DNA of 64,000 nt from Leishmania donovani (taxonomy: Eukaryota > Euglenozoa > Kinetoplastea > Trypanosomatida > Trypanosomatidae), in contig NC_018250.1 in NCBI RefSeq assembly GCF_000227135.1, positions 1-64,000 on the forward strand. The letters run 5' to 3'. The notes under the pieces were generated by a model. The model searched no databases and was not told where the DNA came from. It saw nothing but the letters and a program-made list of their open reading frames with translations. Shown piece by piece: positions 38,499 to 48,773 of the stretch. A program made the position numbers and the translations under genes. Each line of letters opens with the position of its first letter. The first letter of the stretch is position 1.

Positions 38499-38708
38499 GC
38501 AGCTGTGCGATGGGGTTCGAATGCGCTGGTCGAAACCGGTTTGCCCTAGCGTGGGAAACGCCCCAAAGATCCGCTGGCGGCGCTGGTGCTGGTGCTGCGC
38601 GGCTGTGATTCTAATGAAACATCTTTGCTACAGGTGATGTGCGCTGCGGCGTGCGAGATGACCTTACTGTTTCCAATCTCCAACCAAGATCAATGAGCTG
38701 CGACTGTT
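38499..38708 (+). repeat. 210-bp direct repeat, copy B
   Basis: Identical to 37778-37987 in the same orientation. The copies are separated by 511 bp. Perfect identity implies a recent duplication, gene conversion or an assembly effect. Confidence 0.95.
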
Positions 38709-39391
38709 ACTGCCGGGTTGAATTTCTTTTTTTTTGTTTGAAATTCGCTTTTACTAGGGTGGAGTAAGGTAATGCTCGCAATGTCCGATGGAAAGGGAAG
38801 GCTGATCTCCGGTGTGTGGAGTGCGTAGGAGTGTGTCTGCTGTCCTCCTTGATTCGGTCTCTTAGCTGGTTCTCAGAACAGCGTTAGGTGTGTTTGGCAA
38901 ACTGGCGACGATATTGCGGTCGGTGAGTAGTATCTGCAGCTATGGTAATGCTGGCATGCTGCACATTCACACCGCTTCGGGTCGCGCGTGTGCTTTCTAG
39001 AGCACGTGTTATGATGCTGGTCTGCGACGGCGCATGCGCATGTTCGTGCCCATTCTCTATGCTTCTCTGGCCTAACGCCTTCTCGTCATGTAAACGTTTC
39101 CCTCTTTCTTGGATCGACTTCTTCACGGTGCCTGTCGTGTTTTGCGGATTTCGCATGTGCTCGTTCTTGTGGTGCAGTGAGCGACGAAAGGGCGCTGTAA
39201 AGTGTCGCATAGAGGGGCGGTGCATCAGAGGGCGTGCAGGGCGGTATTTTGTCCGGGTGCGTGCGCTTTTTGTGGGGCCTTCTTCTGTGCTCGCGGAGTG
39301 ACAGCGGCAATCACCTCTTCGTAGTCGGCAGCGCAGACGTACAGTACATCTTCGCATTCACAGAAAAGTAAGAGGTGGCAAGTGGGTGATC
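38709..39391. other. Intergenic spacer
   Basis: No gene seen. A T-run at 38724-38738 directly follows repeat copy B. Confidence 0.5.
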
Positions 39392-39970
39392 ATGGAGCGA
39401 GTGGCACGCGTGGTACAGCTGCAGAGCACTGCAGGAGCTCTTAGTATCGAGCTTTATAACAACTTCTGCGCCGACTCGTTCTGGCAGCTGGCGAGGAGTG
39501 GCCAACTGCGCCGGTTAACGTTCCGCCAGCTATTGGGCGGTTTCGCGCTGCTTGGTGAGGTAGAGACGGTGCAGGGCCACTCGACGACAGCAAGCGAAGT
39601 AGATGCCGCTGCGCGAAGTCCAGATGGTGTACCATTACTGCACGTCGGTGCAGGATTGCTGAGTTGCAGGCCAACCATCGGCGCTGTGACAGCCAGTCGC
39701 CTTCTCATTACTCTTTCTCCACAGCCGCAGCTCGACAAGACGCACGTCGTCTTTGGCCGTGTCTACTCGGGCATTCACACGTTGGAGCAGATATCTCGCA
39801 TGCAGGTGGGCGCGGACTTCGTTCTGTACTCTCCTGTGACGGTCGTGAAGTGCAGCACGGCAGTGCTTGCGAGAGGCACCGCACCGCAAAACGCTACGGC
39901 CAAAGTGGCACCGGCGCCGTGTGCCGTCAAGTCGCCATATCCTTCGAGCATTTTGGCAACGCTGGAGTAG
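39392..39970 (+). CDS. Divergent cyclophilin-like protein, probably not an active isomerase
   Basis: A 192-residue protein starting MERVARVVQLQSTAG. It follows the cyclophilin scaffold: 'TAGALSIELYNNFCADSFWQL' corresponds to the first strand and helix, and 'QLDKTHVVFGRVYSG' to the conserved 'WLDGKHVVFG' block. Key residues are lost: Trp is Gln (Q113), the 'FHRVIPNFMIQGGD' block is replaced by 'TFRQLLGGFALLGE', and the 'NTNGSQFFI' block is not recognisable. A Pro/Ala tail (165-192) follows. It is likely a degenerate cyclophilin serving as a binding module, comparable with spliceosomal or other non-catalytic cyclophilins. It is distinct from the canonical cyclophilin at 12601. Confidence 0.78.
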   Translation: MERVARVVQLQSTAGALSIELYNNFCADSFWQLARSGQLRRLTFRQLLGGFALLGEVETVQGHSTTASEVDAAARSPDGVPLLHVGAGLLSCRPTIGAVTASRLLITLSPQPQLDKTHVVFGRVYSGIHTLEQISRMQVGADFVLYSPVTVVKCSTAVLARGTAPQNATAKVAPAPCAVKSPYPSSILATLE

Positions 39971-40594
39971 TCCCTTCCCCCTCCCCCGCCCCCGCACTTA
40001 CCCACCGACAAGTCACGGCTGCACACGTCGTCTCTTCGGTCTGTCGCTGAGTGTATGCCTTTCCACAGCGGGGCCAGCGGCGATATAGTGGCGCTGAGCG
40101 TTCGCCGATGGAAGAAAACGTAACAAGGAAAACGAGACGAATGCAAGCGACAGCCCGCGTATGTGAACAGGGCACGTAACCAAGGACAGAAGAGGGACGA
40201 GCAATGCACTCTAGGTGGTGTGTGTGTGTGTGTGTGTGTGCTTGATGACACGCGCACCGACAGGCCCAGCTACCGCGAGCAATAAGCACTGAAGGCACAT
40301 GAGGGTGTGCAGTGTGCGATAGAACGTTTTCTCCTCGCCCACGTACGAAAGAGCCTCCGTCCTCGTCTTGTTGTCTCCTTCCTCCCTCCCACCCGGATCG
40401 TCTTCACCGCCCTTCTACCCCACACCTGCGTCCGCAGCGGCCACCCATCCGCGGCGCTCTGCCCATGGCGTGTATGCGTGTTTCTCTCTCTTCACTCACT
40501 CTCTTGCTTTTGTTGTCCCACCTGTCCGCCTTGAAGAATCGTTGTCGTCTGTATATACTTCACGCCTCCCTCTGTGCACGCTCTTTGGCCTCTC
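39971..40594. other. Intergenic spacer with GT microsatellite
   Basis: No gene seen. (GT)n at 40217-40241; pyrimidine tracts at 40365-40420 and 40480-40530 likely direct trans-splicing of the V-ATPase gene. Confidence 0.55.
40217..40241. repeat. GT microsatellite
   Basis: About twelve GT units between the cyclophilin-like and V-ATPase genes, likely in the 3' UTR of the former. Confidence 0.9.
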
Positions 40595-41098
40595 ATGTCC
40601 TCCACCAAGGTGTGCGACCCCGAGGCGTTCCTCTTCGGTATGATGGGGGCTGCCTTATCCCTTGCTTTGGCGAACGTTGGTGCCGCCTTCGGCACGGCCA
40701 AGGCCGGTGTTGCGGTGGCACAGCTAGGAATTGTGCAGCCCTCACGCGTGATGCGTGGTATCGTGCCGGTCGTGATGGCCGGTATTCTTGGTATCTACGG
40801 TCTCATCGTCTCCGTGATTATCTGCAACAACATGAAGCTGAGCGGATACCCGCTCTTCTCCGGGTACATGCACCTTGGGGCTGGGCTGGCGGCCGGATTT
40901 GCCTCCCTCGCGGCCGGATACGCGATTGGCATTGTAGGCGACATTTGCTGCTACGCGTATGCCAAGACGGAGAAGATCTTTGTCCCAATGATTCTGATGC
41001 TCATTTTTGCAGAGGCGCTGGGCCTGTTTGGTCTCATCACTGCACTGCTCATGAGCAACAAGGCAACCTCTGCCATGGGTTCGTGCACCATTAGCTAA
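40595..41098 (+). CDS. V-type H+-ATPase 16-kDa proteolipid subunit c
   Basis: A 167-residue membrane protein forming the rotor ring of the vacuolar proton pump, which acidifies acidocalcisomes, lysosomes and endosomes. Four transmembrane helices are clear: about 11-35, 55-78, 92-116 and 128-152. The proton-carrying glutamate is E140 in 'LMLIFAEALGLFGLI' of helix 4. Gly-rich helix motifs ('GAAFGTAKAGV', 'GYAIGIVGD') and the loop 'SGYPLFSGY' match subunit c. The length is at the family norm. ATG 40595 is the first Met; the frame upstream has no ATG. Confidence 0.97.
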   Translation: MSSTKVCDPEAFLFGMMGAALSLALANVGAAFGTAKAGVAVAQLGIVQPSRVMRGIVPVVMAGILGIYGLIVSVIICNNMKLSGYPLFSGYMHLGAGLAAGFASLAAGYAIGIVGDICCYAYAKTEKIFVPMILMLIFAEALGLFGLITALLMSNKATSAMGSCTIS

Positions 41099-43121
41099 GA
41101 TCGTGGAATTCTTTAGTCGTTTGCTTTTCTTTTGTGGCGCCCCTCTTCTCCGTAAGGCCCCTTACCCCGTGCGTATCCCTTTCATTTTCTCGAGGTGTTT
41201 CTCCCTTTGTCTGTCCGTCTCCGATTCTTGCCGGTGTGTGTGTGTGTGCTGATGGATGGACAGGGGGCGTGTGTGTGTGTGTGTGAGGCGATGGCAGCGA
41301 GGGAGCGAACTCGGGAAGACATCGTCTTTCTGCGTGTTGATGTGTTTCTCGTATTTTGTTGTTGTTCTGTGGTCTGCGCGGCGTTTCAGTGTCTCTCCGT
41401 GCGGCGCGCGTGGTCGGCTGCTTATCCGTCTTGATGGGGCGTGCTTGCAGTCGTGCCCGAAAGGAGGGACGTATGCGCCTGGTGTTTGGCGTGCGTGTTC
41501 CGTTTGCCACCGAAATGTTGAGCGGAGCTACCCCCCTCCTCCTTTCCGAACGGAAAAAGGGAAGGAATCATGAGAGGAGGAGACATATCCTCCCTTTCCA
41601 GCACGCGCAAACACACGCACCCGCACTCAGACACACACACACACACACGCGCACGCACACTGATGCAGGAGATGCGGATGCCATGAAACAAGGCACGTGT
41701 ACCTTTTTGGGATGGTGCATGGATCGCTCTATTCCTCTCATCCTGTCTCTCTCGTGAGGCGTTCCCCGCTATCATCACGCGCGGCTCCGTTTCTCTCTCT
41801 CCCAGCTCTTTCCCAGTCTGCCATGAGGCCATGAGCCGCGTTTCACACTTGACGGACCGATTCGAGCGCAGGAGGTGCCGCTCGCTGCGCGCTACAGATG
41901 CGCCTTTCATAGCCACACGTGACGCGCGTGTTGTTTGTGCATCCGGCGCAGAAGAAATGGCGGAAGAGAGCGAGGTGGTAGAGCGATGACACCGCTGCTG
42001 GAATAGCGAATGTTGGCATGCTTGTGTGCGTGTGTGTCGGGGGGACCCTGCGGTCTTGTATGCTGGTGTGCAGCCGTGGCGCGGTGAGGAGCGTGCGTAG
42101 TGCAAGTGACATTGGTGGCCTCCTTTCTTGGCTGTTCTGTTCCTCTCTATTCTCTCGCTGGTGTGGAAAAGATAGCGTGATGGTCGAGGCCACACGCGAG
42201 CACACACGAAACGAATTGCACTCATGGGAAGGGTGGCGTCGCCTTGGGGAGGGACGGAAAGGTAGGCGTTGCGCTGCTTAGTAGAGCCGGCGCCTCACGC
42301 TTATACAGGGACGTGGCGTGAGTAGAACGGCGGAGCACGGCGTCGTGCGCGTGTGCTTGCGTGATCCATCGAGCTATAAATAAATGAACGGTCAGTGATG
42401 TGGCGCCAGTCGCAGGGAGCCTTCACAAGGGAACAATAGGGAGGGGGCCCCTGCTGGAGGCCACGTGCATGTGTACACGCGCGTCAACAACGAAGCGTTG
42501 GAAGCAGTATCTCAGCGCTTCTCCTGTCTCTCTGCCACTAGTCTTGGTGCTCTTGTCTCCCTCTCTCACACCTCTCTCCACTGATGTGTCGTCTTCCACC
42601 GCCTTTCCCGACGTATACAAACACACGTGCAAACAAAACCAAAGAAGCACCAAAAATCTCTCCTCTCTCCGAAAAGAGAACCCTAAGCGTCAACAAGCAA
42701 CAGCCCCACACTCTGCGATCACTTCTCTATTTTCCTCCACTTCGCACTAAACACAAAGGACGACCACAGACACCATCCCCTCTGGCATCTCTCGTCCCCC
42801 TCTCCTCCATAAACACACACGCACACGCGCATACGCACGTACCTCCTCCCCACACCCTCGCGCATCATCTCTGCCGGCGTGCGTTCTCTCCGTTATGTTT
42901 TTTCGCTGTCCTCATCTTCAGCGAGCACACGTGTCTTTCTCTCTCTGATCGGCCTCCCTGAGCGGCACTTTGGCGTTTGTATCGGTCGTCTTTTCGTGCG
43001 TGTGCGTGTGTGTTTGCATCGCCGCGATCGTTTTGGCGCGTTTACGCCGCCGTTCTTTTCCCCCCTCGCCCTCCGAGACAGACGCAGCCGTGATTGAACG
43101 GGTAAACGTCATCTTGCAGCA
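41099..43121. other. 2-kb gene-free spacer
   Basis: No credible gene. Microsatellites: (GT)n at 41235-41249 and 41269-41285, and (CA)n at 41630-41649. C/T-rich tracts run at 42520-42960. The probable acceptor AG is 43118-43119, 2 bases before the hydrolase ATG, which would leave an unusually short 5' UTR; an upstream AG is possible. Confidence 0.5.
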
Positions 43122-44354
43122 ATGTACGTCGCTCGCCAGCGCTGCGAGAATCGTCGCAGCAAACAGCATGCCCCTGAGGATACCTTCCGGCGTCAACCGC
43201 CGCGGCGCAAACACTTCTACTCGTGGGTCGCCACGGATAAGACACAGCTGCAGAAAACGGAGAAGCTGGTGCTGAATGGGCTGCCGTACTATCAGGCCAA
43301 GATAGCCGGCCTCAACACCATCTCTACCGACGACATTCGCGAGTTGGACGACAATGCTGTGAGTGTGGCCGACCCCAGCGGCATCGCCAAATCGAAAACT
43401 ATTCGCGACGGAGCTGCTGAGCATCAGACCACCACACCTCTCGCGCCACTTCCTGCGCGGAATGCCGCAGCAGAGGTGGAAAAGGATGTCGTCGTTCTCA
43501 TTCACGGTTTCGCCGGTGGGGTGGCGGGTTGGGCGCAAAACTGGCGCTTCCTGTCGGAGCACTATCGCGTGTACGCCTTCGATCTTCCTGGGTTTGCTCG
43601 CAGCGAGCGTCGTGCCTCTACCGCGACGTCGCTGCCAGAGGCGATGGACTACTTCCGCGACTACATTCACCGCTGGTTCGCGCGGCTCGACCTGGGGCAG
43701 CCAGTCATTGTTCTCGCTCACTCCTTCGGCTGCTTTGTCGCCGCGCATTACGCCATGCGCAACGGAGCCGAATCCATCAAACTTCTCCTGCTCGCAGAGC
43801 CGTGGGGCTTGGTGCGCGCTAACGCAAACCGGATGAAGAAGTACCCGCTGCAGGCACGTGTGCTGCTGGCGCTCTTCTACAACATTGGTCTTCTGGCGCT
43901 GCTGCGCGGGGTAGGGCCGGTGGGACCGTGGCTGCTGCGCCGCGTTCGCCCCGATTTCGAGGAGAGGTGGTGCACCTTCCTTGGTGACCCTAGCCCCATG
44001 TACGACTACCTCTACCACTGCAACGCGCAGCATTCCCTTGTTGGAGAAAAACTCTTTAAGGCCTGTTGCCACTACGACGTATGCGCGAAGGAGTCACTGC
44101 TAGATGCGCTGCCAGGTACTCTCGACAAGCGCATCGGCGTGGGCCTATTGTTTGGTGGCAAGTCTTGGCTGAATACGCCAGAGGGACCCGAGCTGGCAGC
44201 GCTGCTGCGTGAGAGAGGCGTTCGCGTCCGCATCGATACGCTGGCCAACGCCGGCCATCAAATCTTCATGGATGATGTGGCGGGCTTCAACAAGAAGGTC
44301 GTCGAGATGATCACAGAGTTGTCCTCGGACTGCTGTTCAACGCTGTCGGTGTGA
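43122..44354 (+). CDS. Alpha/beta hydrolase of the ABHD4/ABHD5 (CGI-58) family
   Basis: A 410-residue protein. The hydrolase core starts with 'VVVLIHGFAGG' (about 123-133, oxyanion HG). The nucleophile elbow is 'LAHSFGC' with Ser201, intact, unlike vertebrate ABHD5, which has Asn there. 'FGGKSWLNTPEG' aligns with the family block 'FGARSCID', with Asn351 where the acid Asp is expected. The catalytic His is H379 in 'AGHQIFMDD', which also forms the H-x4-D motif (H379-D384) associated with lysophosphatidic-acid acyltransferase activity in this family. A 120-residue Arg/Ala-rich N-terminal extension precedes the core. The role is likely in phospholipid or neutral-lipid turnover. An in-frame stop lies at 43095-43097, so 43122 is the first possible ATG. 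Confidence 0.85.
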   Translation: MYVARQRCENRRSKQHAPEDTFRRQPPRRKHFYSWVATDKTQLQKTEKLVLNGLPYYQAKIAGLNTISTDDIRELDDNAVSVADPSGIAKSKTIRDGAAEHQTTTPLAPLPARNAAAEVEKDVVVLIHGFAGGVAGWAQNWRFLSEHYRVYAFDLPGFARSERRASTATSLPEAMDYFRDYIHRWFARLDLGQPVIVLAHSFGCFVAAHYAMRNGAESIKLLLLAEPWGLVRANANRMKKYPLQARVLLALFYNIGLLALLRGVGPVGPWLLRRVRPDFEERWCTFLGDPSPMYDYLYHCNAQHSLVGEKLFKACCHYDVCAKESLLDALPGTLDKRIGVGLLFGGKSWLNTPEGPELAALLRERGVRVRIDTLANAGHQIFMDDVAGFNKKVVEMITELSSDCCSTLSV

Positions 44355-47300
44355 CCAGGCAGCGGGAGGAGGGATGCTGGCGGATGTAGTTGTGCAACCT
44401 TTTTGTGTGTGTGTGTTGACATTGATGAGGAGGAGGCGTCTCTGAGTGAAGTGTTGGGGGGGGGGTACACACGGTGACGATTGCACTGCGTCCGTTGTGA
44501 CGCTGACTTGGAACGCTGTCCACCTCTCGCACCCCACAAGCTGATTTCTTGTTTTCCGGGTCAACGTTTGCGTTTCTGTCCTGCTGTGATGATTGCCTCC
44601 TTTGTGTGGCACTCATCATACACTCTCTCAAAGAGGTGGCAGGTCTTCTCTCCCTTCTCCGTCGCACATATACACGAGGCTGGCGTAAGGAATGGAGCAG
44701 CCCCCCCCCCCCCACGCACAAATCGACACGCACATGCACGAAGGGGCACACCCCTCGCATATCAACTCGGGCGAACGCATGGCGATGCACATGCACTCAA
44801 GCCTGAAGGGAAGCGATGCGCGCCCACGCCTCTTCACACGTGTATATATATATATATGCCTGCGCCTCTCCTTTTGCGCTTAATTTTGACTATTTTGGTT
44901 ATTACATTACTATTATCATTTATTATTTTCGTTGTATGTCCGCTTATCTTCCTCGGCTCTGCCGCCTGTTTGCTCGCCTGTGTTGTTTTACCTACACGTT
45001 ATACGCGGCCTGCCTGCCCCCTTCCCCCTTCTCCACTCCCTCGCAGTCCACCCGTGCTGTAGGGCAGCCTATCTCTGTGCATGTGTCTGCGCTTTTCGTT
45101 GGCCGCAGCTTCTTCTCGGGGCTGTAGCAGCGGAAAGGCGAAGAGCCGTCGCCGTGGAGGATTTGGGATGGGACGGGAGAAGGGATGCGACGCGTTTTAC
45201 TTTCCGTTTTCCGGTCTGTGCTGATCCCTTTTGCAGGACGACGGCACAGTGACGCCGATGACACTGCCCTATGGTGCTTCCGTGGAGTGCGTGTGGGGGG
45301 TTTCACAGCTGATATGGCTATGTGAATCCATCATGGTGTCCACCACCTCCTGCGCCGCACACATGAGCGCACAGAATGAGGTGTGGTGGGCTGCTTCTCT
45401 CCTTATCCCCCTCCAGCGCTTAGGCTGGAGCGGCTCCACCACAAGAACACGTGAGGGCCGCTCGCGAGGGGAGGGGACTGCAAGAGCGAGAGCAGAGGAG
45501 CGAGACGAGAGCGCCGGATCAGTTCCACTTCGAGGTTCGTTGTGTTCGCTAGTCCGCTGATTCAGTGAGAGGGCTGCTGCAGGAGAGAAGAGGAGAGGCC
45601 GAGAGTATGGAGGCGGGGGAGACAAACGCCTACTTTTTGATGCAGCTCCTCTCCCCCCTCGTGCATCCATGTAGCTCCTCACGGGCGCTCACGTCAACTG
45701 CTCTACTCGGAGACAGTTGACCGACCGTCTCTACTTCATTTATTTGATTTTATCCCGTGAAGTGGGTGGCGCATGTCGTCTCTCGCACACTTCATGGACT
45801 ACGTGCATGCCGTGAGGGACACGTGTGCACGCCTGTGCGAACGCACTCGATCAGCGCCTCGGCGAATGCAAGAGCGAACGAAGCAAGAAAATAATGTCAA
45901 CACCGAATTTAGTGACCTCTGTGTGTTTGTGCGTGTAGGGGGTGTGCACCAGCAAGAAATCTAAGAAGGCAGGGGAAGGGGGAAGAGGAGACGAACTGCT
46001 GCCGTCTGTTGCGTGGGTGCACCCTGCGCACCTCATCTCTCTCTTTTCGTTCCTTCATCATGCATTGCTGCCCATTTGTGTGTACCGATGCGTGCATGGT
46101 CCCCTGCCTTGTTCTGTTGCCCCGCTGCCCTCCTAGCCCAGAGCGCTTTCTCCGCCACCTCCGCTGTCTTTTGTGCTATTAGTAACACCAGCTTTCCACA
46201 AGTTTGCGCCGGCACGTTCACGGCGGCGGTGCACGACACGTCCATCTCATCGTCTCATCTGCGTAGTGGTGGCTGCCTTCCGTGCGTTGTTACGATTGCT
46301 TCATGTATGCTGTCGCCGCTCGATGCCGTTCGCTTTCTGCGTCTCCTTCTTCTTCCTGCTTTTCTCGCTTCCTCTGCTGGCGTGGGCCGATGCGCTCCGA
46401 GTCCTTCTTGGCCTGTGCGTTGAGTGTCGGGTGGCCTGCGTAGCGCCTTCATTCTCTTTATCTATGCTTTTCCTGATGCCGCCTATCGTTTTCACGGCTC
46501 TGGCGGGAATGCCTGTAGAGTGTCTTCTTCCTTCGTCACCTGTTTATTTCCCCAGCAGGTTTTTCTTCGTTTCGATACCATGCCTCATGCGCACCTGCGC
46601 GTGCGTGGTTGATGGAGAAGAAATTAAAAGGCGAGCGGGAGTTGGCATCGATGTACCGGTTTTGCCTTTCGAGTCCCACACGCACGCGCAGAAGCGTCAT
46701 CGCGTGTGCGCGTGCGTGTGGGCGCTTTCATCTGCTTCCATCCCTTCCCAAAAGTTCAACGGCCGCGCTCGCCAATCTCACCTCGCTTCTCTCTCCGCCT
46801 CCTCCCCTCCTCCGCGGCTTTCCTTCGGGCCCCGCCTCGATGGCGTACCCGCACGTCTTTTGCTCTCGCTGTGGCAGGCGTGCCGGAACGAGGTGTAGGG
46901 GCGAAGCGGTGGAGAGGACGAGAAAGAGAACGGTGACTTCTTCTTATTCCGTAGCCCATGGTGGATGCCAGAGGCACAAAAACACAAGCGCTGGCCGGGG
47001 GCCTCGCCGTTGTCCCTATTCGCTTATTTTGTTCATTGCGAAATCGCCGCTGTGGTTTTCCAGACCTTCAGGCAACAGCCCCAAAACCCCGTAAGCGGCG
47101 CAGCGGAAACACACAAGAGACTCCCTTTGCCCTCTGGGAAGCTTGCCGTTCTGCTTCTCTGGCGAGTTGCCACTTCAGCGTCTCGACGCGTCGGGGCTTC
47201 ATGTGCGTCGCCCCGACGTCCCTCAGCGCGACGGTGGCAAAAGGTGAGAAGCAGAACATGGTAAGAGGGGTTTGTGACTCTTTATGTGTGCGCCGCCCTA

Positions 47301-47672
47301 CGGCACTCCTCTGCTCCGCTTGCCACTGTTCAACATATCTGCTCTTCTGCTTCGTTCTCCAGAACCGACGCACAAACACACATACACGCATACGCTTCCG
47401 TCATTCTCAACTCGTCGCGCACCCGCACACATCCAGGTACACCAGCACGGTTCCGTGCGTTTATCGTGTCGTCGCCACCGCATCGCCTTTGGCGCCCACG
47501 ACCGGAAGAGAAAGCAAGACGACACGAAGGTAAAGAGTAGCGTCGGCGCGCATCAAGACACGCACGCACGCACGAGTGCGCGTGCGTGAGCTGGCCGCGT
47601 GACGCGTATTCAGCTCACGGCTCTCGCTTTCTGTGTAGTTGAGGGAATCGGAGGGCCTCCTCGGGAGCTATC
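44355..47672. other. 3.3-kb gene-free spacer
   Basis: No credible gene. It contains G-run 44456-44465, C-run 44701-44713, (TA)n 44842-44857, a T/A-rich patch 44880-44935 and many C/T tracts. Open frames at 46173-46898 and 46958-47533 have UTR-like composition. The probable acceptor for the next gene is 'CTCTCGCTTTCTGTGTAG' (AG 47637-47638). Confidence 0.5.
44842..44857. repeat. TA microsatellite
   Basis: A short (TA)n run within the 3.3-kb spacer; no gene association beyond UTR/intergenic position. Confidence 0.85.
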
Positions 47673-48773
47673 ATGTGGGCAGAGGCGTACCGTGCAGCCT
47701 GCGCGGAAGTGTCCGCCGATGTGCGGGAGGACGTCAGCAGCAGCGGCTCAACTGGGGAGCTGATTGTGCGCGGCAACACCTTTGAAAACTTCAAGAACCG
47801 CGTGACTGACACCGATGTGCAGGCGATACTGGCGGCGCTCCGTGTATGCCCTGGCATGTCTGCGCTGTATCTCCCTTACAACAGCATCACCAGCGAGGGT
47901 GGGGTGCTGCTCGGCAAGGCGCTCGGGCATCAGCTTGATAGCATCATCACACTAGACGTGCAGTACAACTCGCTGGGGGCGGAGGCGGGTGTTGCGATAG
48001 CACAAGGGCTGCAGCGGAACGACTCGCTCTGCCATGTGACGCTCGCCGGCAACCCACTTGGTGGTCGCTGCGGTGCGGCGCTCGGCGAGGCGCTGCGGCA
48101 GAACATGAACCTTGCGGTGCTGGATCTCTTCAACACCGACCTCGGCATGAAGGCGCTCGTGCACATCTGCCGCTCCTTGGAGGTGAACAAGGGACTCTCC
48201 TCGCTGAACATCGGGCGACCGTTGCTGCACGGAGTTGACGAGCTGGAGAGCGTCGTGAATCATCTCTCCATTGCTCTTCAGCGCAACTCCACACTGGAGG
48301 AGCTGCACATGGCGTACTTTGGCCTCGTTGATGACTGCCTGCAGACCTTGGTTCTGGCGCTCTGCGGATCGGCAGTCACGACCCTCTGCATCAAGGGCAA
48401 CAAGCTGTCGCAGGACGCCGGCCAGCTGCTGGCGCGCCTTCTGGACCGCCGGCACGACTTTCGCAATCTCGATGTCAGTTGCAACCGCCTGCGCGACGCC
48501 GGCGCAGAGGCTCTAGCGAAAGGCGTGGCGCACCACCCTCAACTGGAGTCTCTCGGTCTTGAGAGCTGCACGATCGGTGAGGGTGGCCTTGTGGTACTCG
48601 TTGAAAGCCTTAAGAGCTGCGCCACTGTGCGTCGTCTAACCCTCTGGGGCAATGATGTGACACCGGCGGTGGCTTCCGCCCTCACTGCAACTTTTTGCGA
48701 CCTGTGCGAGCTTGACCACATTGACGTTGGCGTTGTGGAGCAAGACGGACAGGTGGTGGCCTACCGTGCCTGA
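47673..48773 (+). CDS. Leucine-rich-repeat protein, ribonuclease-inhibitor type
   Basis: A 366-residue protein made of about 9-10 LRRs of the ~28-residue RI class from residue 50 to 350, for example 'MSALYLPYNSITSEGGVLLG', 'LCHVTLAGNPLGGRCGAALG', 'VTTLCIKGNKLSQDAGQLLA' and 'FRNLDVSCNRLRDAGAEALA'. There are no transmembrane or signal segments and no extra domain. The repeat style resembles LRRC34-like and other trypanosomatid cytosolic LRR scaffolds; function is unknown. The next gene (49490) also has LRRs, so the pair may have a common origin. ATG 47673 is the first ATG after AG 47637-47638. Confidence 0.9.
   Translation: MWAEAYRAACAEVSADVREDVSSSGSTGELIVRGNTFENFKNRVTDTDVQAILAALRVCPGMSALYLPYNSITSEGGVLLGKALGHQLDSIITLDVQYNSLGAEAGVAIAQGLQRNDSLCHVTLAGNPLGGRCGAALGEALRQNMNLAVLDLFNTDLGMKALVHICRSLEVNKGLSSLNIGRPLLHGVDELESVVNHLSIALQRNSTLEELHMAYFGLVDDCLQTLVLALCGSAVTTLCIKGNKLSQDAGQLLARLLDRRHDFRNLDVSCNRLRDAGAEALAKGVAHHPQLESLGLESCTIGEGGLVVLVESLKSCATVRRLTLWGNDVTPAVASALTATFCDLCELDHIDVGVVEQDGQVVAYRA

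Larger units (their letters stand above)
37778..38708. mobile_element. Composite repeat, probable degenerate retroposon (SIDER-like)
   Basis: Two exact 210-bp direct repeats flank 511 bp of GC-rich sequence that shares themes with them: 'TGTGCGCTGCGG' followed by C/T-GTGCG recurs at 37917, 38333 and 38638. The unit also holds a (GT)n run (38056-38074), a C-rich stretch (38190-38222) and an ACTACT-rich patch (38301-38313). It carries no intact protein. Its place in the 3' UTR/intergenic space fits SIDER elements, the short degenerate retroposons abundant in Leishmania 3' UTRs, where some affect mRNA decay. I could not verify the SIDER signature sequence, so the element class is inference; the repeat itself is certain. 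Confidence 0.5.

Noticed and set aside
38254..38637. 127-codon + strand frame inside the repeat element
   Set aside because: It ends with the same residues as the frame at 37638-37916 only because both run through the 210-bp repeat; Cys-rich low-information sequence.
42918..44072. 384-codon minus-strand open frame
   Set aside because: It is the antisense shadow of the alpha/beta hydrolase gene, which has clear family motifs on the + strand.
46173..46898. 241-codon + strand frame with a hydrophobic N-terminus
   Set aside because: Pyrimidine-rich spacer composition, no ATG-acceptor arrangement that favours it, no family pattern; kept as spacer.
46958..47533. 191-codon + strand frame starting with ATG
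   Set aside because: His/Thr/Arg-rich tail derives from CA-rich spacer; no conserved motif; sits in the likely 5' flank of the LRR gene. Low but not zero chance of being real.
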